Source of the DNA: Mycteria americana
Taxonomy: Eukaryota; Chordata; Aves; Ciconiiformes; Ciconiidae
Assembly: GCF_035582795.1 (NCBI RefSeq)
Contig: NC_134367.1
Span: forward strand, 90,131,062-90,195,061
Reading direction: 5' to 3'
Length of the DNA stretch: 64,000 nucleotides
The notes beneath the pieces were generated by a model. That model worked only from the letters and a program-made list of their open reading frames with translations. It was not told where the DNA came from and did no database searches. How positions within the stretch are numbered: the first letter of the stretch is position 1; the number at the start of each line of letters is the position of its first letter. Position numbers and translations under genes: made by a program. This document shows, piece after piece, positions 24,780 to 34,900 of this stretch.

Positions 24780-26410
24780 CAGGAGGGGCCCCAACACAGA
24801 GCCCTGGGGAACACCGCTTGTGACCGGCCGCCAACTGGAGTAAACTCCATTCACCACCACCTTTTGGGCCTGGCAATCCAGCCAGTTCTTTACCCAGCAA
24901 AGAGTACATCCACAGCCTTCCCCTCATCCACTAGGCGGGTCACCTTGTCGTAGAAGGAGATCAGGTTGGTCAAGCAGGACCTGCCTTTCCTGAACCCATG
25001 CTGGCTGGGCCTGATCCCTTGGTTATCCTCTACATGCCGTGTGATGGCACTCAGGATGATCTGCTCCATCAGCTTCCCCGGTACCGAGGTCAGGCTGACA
25101 GGCCTGTAGTTCCCCGGGTCCTCCTTCTGGCCCTTCTTGTAGCTGGGCGTCACATTCGCTAATCTCCAGTCAACTGGGACCTCCCCAGTTAGCCAGGACT
25201 GCTGGTAAATGATGGAAAGGGGCTTGGTGAGCACATCTGCCAGTTCCTTCAGTACTCTCGGGTGGATCTGATCAGGCCCCACAGACCTGTGAGTGTCTAA
25301 GTGGTGCAGCAGGTCACTAACCATTTCCCCCTGGATTATGGGGGCTCCATTCTGGTCCCCGTCCCTATCTTCCAACTCGGGGGGCTGCGTACCCAGAGAA
25401 CAATTGGCCCTGCTATTAAAGACTGAGGCAAAGAAGGCATTAAGTACCTCAGCCTTTTCCTCATCCTTGGTCACTGTGTTCCCTCCCCTGTCTACTAGGG
25501 GCTGGAGATTCTCTTTAGCTCTCTTTTTGCTGCTAATGTATTTGAACAAGTATTTTTTATTGTCTTTTACGGCATAGCCGGATTGAGCTCTAGTTTGGCT
25601 TTGGCCCTTCTAATTTTCTCCCTGCACAACCTCGCTACACCTTTGTAGTCCTCCTGACTTGCCCGCCCCTTCTTCCAGAGGTCGTAGACTCTCCTCTTTT
25701 TCCTGAGTTCTAGCCAAAGCTCTCTAGTCAGCCAGGCCGGTCTTCTTCCCCACTGGCTCATCTTTGGCACCTGGGCACAGCCTGCTCCTGTGCCTTTAGG
25801 ACTTCCTCCTTGAAGAATGTCCAGCCTTCCTGGACTCCTTTGCCCTTTAGGGCTGCCTCCCAGGGGACTCTCTCGACCAGTCTCCTAACAGGCCAAAGTC
25901 TGCCCTCCGGAAGTCTAAGGTGGCAGTTCTGCTGACCCCCCTCCTCGCTTCTCCAAGTATCAAAAACTCTATCATTTCGTGATCACTCTGCCCAAGACAG
26001 CCTCCAACCATCACATGGCTCACAAAGTCCTTCTCTGTTCGTGAACAAGAGGTCCAGCGGGGCACCTTCCCTAGTTGGCTCGCTCACCAGCTGTGTCAGG
26101 AAGTTATCTGCCACATGCTCCAGGAACCTCCTCGACTGTTTCCTCTCTGCTGCCTTGTATTTCCAGCAGACATCCACAAGAACGAGGGATAGCGATCGTG
26201 AGGCTTATCCCAGCTGCTTATAGAATAGTTCGTCTGTTCGTCTGACAGAATTTGCCTTCTGTCTATAGAATAGTTCCCTGTTTGCCAGTCCTGTTCGTGT
26301 GCTCCTGGTCACTCGTGCTGCCTGGGGGCTGCTCTCGTACGCGAGGGGAATTTGCCACCATCCCTGAGACAGCATAGAGAGAGAGCACTGGCCACTTTCC
26401 TCAGACAGCA

Positions 26411-27530
26411 ATGTCTAAAGCTAGCTGCATGGCCTTCGCTTCTGCAGACTGGCTCGATTCACCATCTCCTTCAGCAGTTTCTACCACTTGTCGTATAGGA
26501 CTCCATACAGCAGCTTTCCATCTCCGATGCTTCCCTACAACACGACAGGACCCATCAGTGAACAGGGCATATTGCTTCTCATTTTCTGGTAGTTTGTTGT
26601 ACAGTGGGGTCTCCTCAGCACGCGTCACCTCCTGCTCTGGCGATATTCCAAAATCTTTGCCTTCTGGACAGTCCATGATCGTTTCCAAGATTCCTGGGCA
26701 ACGGGGGTTTCCTATTCGAGCCCGTTGTGTGATCAGTGGGACCCACTTACTCCACGTAGCATCCGTTGCACGATGTGTAGAGGGGACCCTCCCTTTGAAC
26801 ATCCAGCCCAGCACCGGCAGCCGGGGTGCCAGGAGGAGCTGTGCTTCAGTACCAACCACTTCTGAAGCAGCTCAAACCCCTTCATATGCTGCCAATATCT
26901 CTTTCTCAGTTGGAGTATAGCGGGCCTTGGATCCTCTCTATCCCCGACTCCAAAACCCTAAGGGTCCATCTCGAGTCTCTGCTGGTGCTTTCTGCCAAAG
27001 GCTCCAGGTAGGGCCATTCTCCCCAGCGCGGTGTAGAGCATATTTTTCATATCTTGTCCTGCCCAGACTGGCCCAAGGGCTACTGCATGAACTATCTCCC
27101 CTTTAATTTGTTCAAAGGCTTGTCGTGGCTCAGGGCCCCATTTGAAATTGTTCTTCTTCCGGGTCACTTGATAGACAGGGCTTACGATCAGACTGTAATT
27201 TGGAATATGCCTTCTCCAAAAACCCACAACGCCTAAGAAAGCTGCTGTATTGCCCCAAATATTGTTGATGACGATGTCATCAACATAGTGCAGATATTCC
27301 AGAGCTTCACCCTGTTCGACTACCCCTGGGGCAGTCGATTCCAAGTGTACTGAACGCCCCTCCAAGTGAAAGCAAACTGTGGCCCGCACTCTGCTGCCAA
27401 AGGGATTGAGAAAAACGCATTAGCGATATCAGTTGTAGCATGCCATTTGGCTGCCTTTGACCCCAGTTCATATTGAAGTTCCAGCATGTCCAGCACAGCA
27501 GCAAGCGGCGGCAACATGACTTCGTCCAGG
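26411..27530 (-). pseudogene. Provirus reverse transcriptase and RNase H region, broken
   Basis: Shows reverse-transcriptase segments (ATTDIANAFFSIPL; the YVDD catalytic box) and the start of an RNase H domain (ALFTDGSC). Several frameshifts occur, and a deletion joins the sequence just after YVDD to the region ahead of the connection domain. Cut off by the CR1 on the left. Confidence 0.85.
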
Positions 27531-28124
27531 CCACGATAGTCTACTGTTAGTGTCTACTCTCCATTAGACTTTTGCACTGGCCATGTAGGACTGTTAAAAG
27601 GTGAGCGAGTGTTCCTGATCACTCCTTGGCTCTCCAGTCAACGATTCAGCTTATGGATGGGAATCAGGGAGTCTCAGTTGGTGCGATATTGCCGCAGGTG
27701 CACCGTTGTGGTAGTGATTGGCACCTGTTGTTCTTTGACCTTCAGCAACCCCACAACAGAAGGGTCCTCTGAGAGAGCAGGCAATGTGGACAGCTGTTTA
27801 CTTCCACTCCTGTGGGTCTGATGAGCCAGGCCATCGAATCCACACAGTCCAGTAAGCCCAGTTGTCCCTTTCCTCCACCTGGCTGGAGGCAGGGCCCCTC
27901 TAGTCCTGGTCATAGTATTCATTACCCACTTCTTGTAAATACGAGTCAGGAGTTCCTTCATTAAAGTCAGGAGTAAGATCAGCCCTTCTACTCTGTCTGG
28001 GGAACTGCCCACTGGAAACTGGAGCAGCAATTTTCCTGGAAGAACCCCCTTGTGTGATTGTTTTTCCTTGCAACTCACGTACCCGCGCCTCTAGGGTCGA
28101 GGGAGATTTTTCCATTCCACTTCC

Positions 28125-29202
28125 TCATGTCCCCTCTGTGGTCACGCAGGTAAAACCACAGGGTGCCCGTGGTGTGTACCCTCTATATCCTCTCCCTTGA
28201 GCAGAAGAACGCTGGCTCCTAATAGCTGAGATACTGGTCCGTACAGGTGGGGAGTAGGACCTATCCTCTTTGAGTTGCTGGACCTCCCAGGACAGTTTCT
28301 CCACAGCCGAGATGAGGGAGGAAGAGATACTTCCTTCGTATTCCTGGAGCTGGCCAGCCAATTCATCCACCGTTGGTCCCTCTCCATCTTTCCAGGCCAT
28401 TACTGCCAATGAGCTGGCATATGACACTGGTGCGCTCCGTACCAACTTCTGCCACATGGGTCGTGTGCACTGGACTTCATCTGGATCTTTGGATAACTGC
28501 TCGATGTCCAGGTCACCATAATGACCTGGTGGCTAATGGCTAATTCCCTCAGGTACTGGATACCTCTCTCCACGGTGGTCCATTTGCCTGGGCGATATGT
28601 AACATCTTCCTTGAATGGTTATCTTTCCTTCATACCTGACAGAAGTCACCTCCAGAGGCTGAGGGCCTGTGCCCCTTTCCAATCGCTTTGTCAGTGCCCC
28701 CTTCCCTAGAAAGAGATCCCAGCTCTTTGGCTTCCCTACTCTCTAATTCCAGGCTACTGGCCCCATTATCCCAGCATCCGAACAGCCAGGTGACAATGTG
28801 CTCACCTGGACAATGGCTGAAATCTTTTTGCATGTCTCGCAGCTCACTCAGGGATAGGGATCGGGTGGTTTCCGTCTCGTTTACGAGTTCTTCCTCCTCC
28901 TCTCCTCGTGATGGCCCTGCTTTTTGATCCTCCCTTACTAAACGAGCTGACTTTTGCTTCCAACATTTCTCCTTGTGTACGGGGGTGACTGATACTGGCA
29001 CGGGTTGGTTCTCTGGTTCAGCCGCAGTGCCAGGCGCCGGGGCTGGAGTAGCCGCAGTGCCTGTCGGTTTGTTTTCCCTCTCTTCTCCCTGAGGGTGCTG
29101 CATAATACCGAGGAGTGTTTGGTAGATAGTAGCCAAGGCCCAGCACAGTGCGATCAGTTGCGTCTCTTTGGAATAACTACGGCATTTTTTTTTTTCAAGC
29201 AT
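28125..29202 (-). pseudogene. Provirus gag-like region, broken
   Basis: Two open stretches on the minus strand (28,630-29,202 and 28,125-28,457) with Pro/Glu-rich and basic composition typical of gag. Identified by position between primer binding site and polymerase. Frames do not join. Confidence 0.55.
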
Positions 29203-29927
29203 TCTATCACTTCATCAGGATCCTGGAGTTGTTGGGGAGTGAAGTTCCAGACCACTGGAGGTGAGAAGTTCTCTAAGTACCTGCCCGTATTCTCCCACAT
29301 GCCGTGCCACCCATGACCCTCCAGCCTCGGGGCAGATCTCTGGGTGATCTTTTAAAATAGTTGTTTAACCCTGAACAAGGCCTGAAACACATTCAGAAGA
29401 CAGAGCAATAGCAGCATGCTGGCTTGAACATCCCAGGGGTATGCAACATTCTCGAGAGCTGGTGGCACTAGCCTGGAGGAGAAAGGGAAGGTGAAAGAAC
29501 GGGGGAAACCATCCTCCCCGTCTTCCCCCTAGACTGGGTCTCCGAGGAGAAAAGCTGTGAGGAGAAAGAAAGGAGTGGAAGGAGAAAGCGTGTCATTATT
29601 AATAGTTTCGAGAGATGGCGCCCGAGGTGCGGAGATGACGGCAGTACCAACTACAACTTCCCAATCGGTTTTTTGACCAGTGACGTTATCGTCTCATAAG
29701 CCGATGTTACACGGTACAGTAAAATGATAGTCCTGACCCATCTCCCAGAAGTGACAAACCGCACCGCCGGGAACACATACTGCAAGTGCGTATCTTACAT
29801 CATACAACCATGCGCGCAAATGACAAACCATTGTGACCAGCGACTATTAAACTAAAAAAATGAATGCTTATAACGCATTTATTTTAACATGCTCTGGTCA
29901 GATCTGTCGTTATCTCAACCCTTCATA

Positions 29928-29944
29928 CCCCACGTTGGGTGCCA
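29928..29944 (-). other. Retroviral primer binding site, tRNA-Lys type
   Basis: On the minus strand TGGCACCCAACGTGGGG lies 8 bases inside the 5' LTR. It matches the complement of the 3' end of the tRNA-Lys used by many retroviruses at 16 of 17 bases. Confidence 0.8.
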
Positions 29945-29952
29945 AAGAGGAC

Positions 29953-30545
29953 TGTCGTGGTTTAACCCCAGCTGGCAACTAAGCCCCACACAGCCGCTCG
30001 CTCACTGCCCTGCGGTGGGAGAGGGGAGAGAATCAGAAGGGTAAAAGTGAGAAAACTCATGGGTTGAAATAAGAACAGTTTAATAATTGAAATAAAACAT
30101 AATAATAATAATAATAAATAATAATAACAATACATTGTAATGAGAAGGAAAACAACAGAAGAGTGAGAGAGGAAGAAAACTCAGGAAAAACAAGTGATGC
30201 AAGCACTCACCTCCCACCGACTGACCCCCAGCCAGTCCCCGAGCAGCGATCACTGCCCCCCGGCCACCTCCCCCCAGCTTATATACTGCGCATGACGTCC
30301 TATGCTATGGAATAGCCCTTTGGCCAGTTGGGGTCAGCTGTCCTGGCTGTGCTCCCTCCCAGCTTCTTGTGCGCCTGGCAGAGCTTGGGGAGCTGACAAG
30401 TCCCTGACTTAGTGTAAGCACTGCTTAGCGACAACTCGGTCATCAGTGTGTTATCAACATTATTCTCACGCTAAATCCAAAACACAGCACTACTCCAGCT
30501 ACTAGGAAGAAAATGAATTCTATCCCAGTCGAAACCAAAAAGGAG
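29953..30545 (-). repeat. 5' LTR of the provirus
   Basis: Starts (on +) TGTCGTGGTTTAACCCCAGC. Nearly identical to the LTR at 21,078-21,660 across its central and outer parts, with more differences near the internal side. Contains a TATA box (TATATAAG, 30,278-30,285 on minus) just downstream of an ACGTCA motif. The outer end is degenerate. Confidence 0.85.
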
Positions 30546-30660
30546 CAAAATACAGAAAGGAGAAAGAAGAAAAGTACTACAAGGGATGAAAGAGGTAAAG
30601 AAAGTTAAAGAGGTAGGTAAAGAAAGTTAAAGAGGTAGGTAAAGAAAGTAAAGGTTTTTT
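30546..30660 (+). repeat. Purine-rich stretch with 22-bp tandem unit
   Basis: A/G-rich DNA next to the provirus. GGTAAAGAAAGTTAAAGAGGTA recurs about 2.5 times at 30,594-30,652. Confidence 0.85.
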
Positions 30661-30922
30661 TAAAAAAAAGTTTACTAAAATGTAACATTTTTGGTTCTCG
30701 TGTTAGGGATCAATTAATTATGCCTGTGACTAATTATCACTTTAGGGTTTGTCTGTAAATCGAGCTGTACTACATCAGCTTTTTATTCAACACTATTTTA
30801 TAGGATCCAGTATGGCTTGTACTGTGAGTTGCTCCATATACTCACCGTTTCTATTTTTGCTAATTTGAAATTGACTAAGTCTTTTTAAAAGTACAACCTG
30901 GAAAGATCTTGGAAATAAATGA

Positions 30923-30953
30923 CACTCCTTGACCAAGATCACAAAAGACCTCT
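30923..30953 (-). pseudogene. Kinesin-3 remnant, start of the P-loop exon
   Basis: After TTTTTTTACAG the frame reads EVFCDLGQGV, the segment just ahead of the P-loop in kinesin-3 heads. The expected NAWxGYN and GQTGSGKS that should follow are absent. Confidence 0.6.
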
Positions 30954-31276
30954 CTGTAAAAAAACGATCGAGTGCCTCCTCTTCATAGCTGAGCAAGCAA
31001 ATGCATACACAAGCACTGCTGTCCGGTAGGAGTGCCCCCACTAATAGCTTAAGTTAGGAATCAAGTTTTGCAAACACACTTGAAAGTAATACTGAGTTCC
31101 AGGGTGACAGAAATGTAGATAAAAGCTAGCTAGTGCTTCAGACCAGTAAACTGATAAATGCCAGTCATTTGCATTACACTTACATGGATGTTAATAACGG
31201 GAGATAAGCAAGCTGACCACTCTACAACTGTGTATTAGCCAAAACTGCTTTTAGTTGGTTCTTTGAATAGTCTTAC

Positions 31277-31415
31277 CTGGCCTGCAAAACTGTTGGATCC
31301 TGCTGAGATGAGCATACCATTCTCGTCCTTCAGGAAGCTACTATGAGGCCAACAGGCCAGATCAAAAGTAAAGGATTTCCTGTGCCCTGGATTCCCAGGG
31401 TCATATGTGCTTGCG
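31277..31415 (-). pseudogene. Kinesin-3 remnant, early motor exon
   Basis: Open frame reading STYDPGNPGHRKSFTFDLAC and WPHSSFLKDENG, ending FAGQ at a good donor (GTAAGA). It matches the FTFD.A.WSH region of kinesin-3 heads. Acceptor ACCAACAG is mediocre. Confidence 0.8.
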
Positions 31416-31988
31416 CTGTTGGTGTTTGTAGGAATCACACCCCTACTTCCTGCATCCTTCTCTCTCTGTGTATTAAAATGACAATTGTAGTATCAAAATA
31501 CCAGCAACCAGTCATCCACTCATCGTTCCTGGTTTAGTCTCATCAGTAAGTGTAACTTGCATTTTTCCCTCTACCTCCCATGCTGGGCATCCGCATAGGA
31601 CGGTGCGCTGCAAAATGCATTTCATTTTAGGAACAGCTTTAGTTCAGAAGGAACCACGGTACGTTGATCTCCAAGCATACCAGAGACACTCATCTTCTTG
31701 ACTACTTTGGCGAAAAAAGCATTCCTGGAACGGAAACCCAGAAGTTTTGCACAGAAGACAAAAGTACAAGCAAAATAAGAAACACATGCTATCTTATTAC
31801 TTGAAATTTTATTATTTCATCGTATTTTCAGATTGGCCTAGACTAATTACCTTACAAGCATTGCCTAACAACTCATGACAAACTATGGATTGGCTTCTGC
31901 CTGGAGCTTGTGTTTTCTCCACCAGAAATCAACAACTAAGCTATTTATGAGTAGTTACATGGGAACTGATGCAATTGCAGCAAATCAA

Positions 31989-31994
31989 TTTATT
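31989..31994 (-). terminator. Candidate poly(A) signal for ELYS copy A
   Basis: AATAAA on the minus strand, 78 bases past the stop codon. It could serve the truncated gene; there is no downstream evidence of a cleavage site. Confidence 0.35.
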
Positions 31995-34900
31995 GTGCTG
32001 ACAACCCTGAGAGTAGTCTTCCATGAGAGGAGGTTCCAATGGGGGATTAAACGACTTAGTTATCTGTGGCCTTAATTGCACACTGGGCATGCTCTTGTAA
32101 TACGTTCTGCTAAAATTCGTAGTATTTCACCACGTCGTGATGGGTTTCTGCCTTCACGCAGCAACGGCCTGCCACCAGGTCCTTGGGGGAAGGCCTCCTC
32201 CCCTGTGCTCTCCTCCGATACTGACCGTCTCTTTCTGCCCCGACGCCCTGTCCTTACTGTAGTCCTGGGTGTGGCTGATTCCTCAGTTGGCTGTGCAGGC
32301 GTTTGCTCAGGAGTATCCATTTTTTCTGGTTCAGCATGTGGAACTCTTCTTCTTCTTCTCCTAGGAGTATCAAGGACTTCCACCTTCCCACCTGAATGTA
32401 TGTCTTCCTGAGCAGAGAGAGATGCTGTGTCTGCCAAGAGATTTTGTGCCCCCTTCCTAGCACTTCTTCTAGGAGTGACAGGCAGTTTAAATTCTGTTTG
32501 AGGAAGCGATGATTTAGACACATCAAGGTCAGAATTTTCTGAAACTTCTGATGAACTCTTCTTTCTTCTTCTGCCTCTTTTAGCTGGCACAGGTAAAAGG
32601 ACTTGGTCACTAGGCTGCACCTCTTGATCCTTGACAATATTTCCAGTAACTTGTAAATTAATGCTTTTCGGTTTTCTTGCACTTCTACCGGGACTGACTG
32701 CCGGCTTTATCTTCTGATCAGTGTCAACCTGGCCAGTTGCTTGATCTCCTGCTGAACTTTTTCCTCCTCTAGGCCTTTTGGGAGTAGCAGAAGCAATAAG
32801 GCTACCTTCAGCAACAGAAGTTTCCTCATTAGCCTCTTCCAAGAGCTCAGAGGCAGCTTCCTTTGCCCTCCTGAATCCTCTTCTTGGAGTAACGGCTGTG
32901 GACTGCGTACTGACGGACAACGCTCGTCCATCAGAATGGCTGCTTTCTCCTTTTTCGGAATTAGTCGGTTTAGGCTTCCTACCTCTCCTAGGAGTCACAG
33001 GTATCACAGGTATTTGCTCATCTTGAGCATCTTGTTCTGTTTGAAGACGAGAAGTCTCAGATGCTTCTTTCGTTCGCCTGGTACTCCTCCTAGGAGACAG
33101 TCCTAACAAAAGTGGCTTGTCTCTCTTCAGTAGTTGCTGAGCGCCTGCCGATGCAATACTTAGACCTCTACTCGGTTGTCCCCTTGTGCGGGTTCTCGGA
33201 GTGATGACGTACTCTACTTGCTGTATGCTGGTTTCATCCTCCACTCCTTCTGGCACAGTTGTTAAGGGAGCTTTTGCCTTCTGGAATCTAGCTACCTTTT
33301 TACCTATGTTTTCATGAATAGGTTGTTCTACCACTTCAGAGGTAAAGTCTTTACTTCTTGTGTCTTTGATTACATCCAGCAAGTTCTCAGCAATAGCTAC
33401 CTTAATGGGTTCAGGCACGTATGGCAGCGACTCTGCAATATTTTGAGATTCCTGATCACTAGTTACAGTGGACACTGAGTTTGTAACATGTTCTTGCTTT
33501 TCAGTATTTCCAAAACTGTTCACAGGTTTTTCCTCTGTTGCTGTGCCAGCCGCTTTAGAAGCATCTACTAACGTAGGGTCTCCCGTCTCCGCTTCACCTT
33601 CTTCTGCTTCCAAGAATAAAGTGAAATTACTCTGAGATAGAAAATGCTCTCCATCTCCCTCAGCTGCATCGCATTCGCCATCTTTGTTACCAGGCAAATC
33701 ACATGCAGCCCGTTGCTCTGTACTGTCATAGCTGTACTGAAGATTGCCTGATGGGTGGTGTTCACTATATGGTGATGTTTCAGGTGCTTCTTCGGAGGCT
33801 TGTGCCTTAACCGCACTCTCTTCAATAACCTGAAGTTAAGAAATGTCTGTTAATGCATTACTAATTACCAGACAGACTAACTTCAAAGTGAGCTAGATGA
33901 AACTGAGGAGAGTGAAATGCTGCTTTTCCTTTCAGATCACCACTGAATGTAAAGTTAGAAACGTACAATGTACTCTCTACTACAGCTAAAAGCTTATGCG
34001 TTTAAGGGACAGAGAACAGAGTATTCGGTGTATGCAGTCACATGCTCCATTTCTGATAGTTCTGTTCACGACTAACGAGTTGCCGCCACCCGTGAACAAA
34101 GTGAGCAGTTTTACAATCCAAGCGGTAGACACAACTGGCAGTAATCATCACATTGCAGTACTCCCTGGCCTGACCACAAATCCACACAGAGTGACCGACT
34201 CTGCATCTAACAGGGTAAAATACAGTTATGGCCCCAAAGTTTAAAGTTGCAGTCACAACAGCTGTCACCGCAACACGCCGTCAAACTGGCCAGGTGTCAC
34301 AGCCGACAACTCAGGACTGCACTTTAAGGAATCACTTGGATTGCATGAGACAACACGTATATTCTAAATACCTCCGTCTCGTGTTTTGTAGTTCCCTGTA
34401 CTGAGCAATTAGTCTTTCCTTCTAGACCCACATGAGATACTCAAGCTTTTATGTTGAGAACAAAAGTACTATCTGTTACCTATTTCCAGTGACTCAAATG
34501 GCCCAGATAATTTAATCAACGTGTAGGGACCTTTGCCCAGCCCTCTAAGTGACAGCGATAGCCAACGATGGCAGAAGGAAGAAGCCGCTCAGCAGGAGTC
34601 TCCATAGAATCTGCTTATTCTCTTGCCTCCTGCCTTGTCAAAAGTTGCGAAAGCATCACGTTATAGCAACATGCCTTGCTTCAAAACTGAATTCAAGACG
34701 TGCGAGTCCGCATAAACTTTCCTTTTATGCTTACAAATCTGCAAACAGGAAAGCAGTAAGTAGGTTGTTCTAAATTCGGGGGAGGTAGACAAGCCCAAAC
34801 CAGATGTTTACATCTAAATCAGTAAGAACCAGTTACAACAAAAGCAGAAAAACCTCCACTGTACTGCTACATGAATGACTGCAGGAGCTTTGTGACCGTC

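Larger units (their letters stand above)
23181..26200 (-). mobile_element. CR1 LINE inserted in the provirus, split by a solo LTR
   Basis: The 3' terminus is on the left (ACAGGATCACAGAATCGTATA at about 23,181). Minus-strand frames give the end of the endonuclease domain, the reverse transcriptase ([40 protein letters not shown] catalytic box) and the C-terminal [11 protein letters not shown] segment. 5' truncated; the right junction is approximate. Some frames stay open for over 200 codons, so it is fairly young. Confidence 0.9.
21078..30545 (-). mobile_element. ERVL-like endogenous retrovirus with two LTRs, interrupted by CR1
   Basis: Two related LTRs in the same orientation flank gag-, reverse transcriptase-, RNase H- and integrase-like sequence on the minus strand. 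No envelope gene fits between integrase and the 3' LTR, as in ERVL elements. Frames are broken: the polymerase region has an internal deletion after the YVDD active-site motif, and a CR1 splits RNase H from integrase. The right boundary is blurred (the expected terminal CA is replaced by an A-rich stretch), so no target-site duplication could be confirmed. It lies in the kinesin remnant, same strand. Confidence 0.88.
17043..31415 (-). pseudogene. Kinesin-3 motor gene, KIF28-like, decayed
   Basis: Six exon remnants with intact splice borders lie in the order of a kinesin-3 motor: 31,277-31,415, about 30,923-30,953, 20,273-20,483, 18,727-18,881, 18,317-18,428 and 17,043-17,172. Family knowledge: kinesin-3 proteins are microtubule motors with a roughly 350-residue ATPase head and a following coiled coil. 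Decay signs seen: no P-loop exon, one extra C that shifts frame in the SSRSH switch I segment, the switch II aspartate replaced by alanine (MALAGSER for VDLAGSER), and no exon for the end of the head (ADICYEETLSTLRYA). The first motor exon is also missing. KIF28 is the closest match by memory (its human version is a pseudogene); another kinesin-3 paralogue is possible. A provirus sits in the middle. It lies upstream of ELYS copy B on the same strand. Confidence 0.8.

Noticed and set aside
24890..25549. 219-codon minus-strand frame with reverse-transcriptase similarity, as a host gene
   Set aside because: It is the CR1 LINE reverse transcriptase interrupted by an LTR, part of the mobile element.
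33568..33697. Methionine at 33,695-33,697 as the start of a separate 541-residue basic protein
   Set aside because: The frame continues upstream to a good acceptor at 33,829 in phase with exon 32; it is the last ELYS exon.
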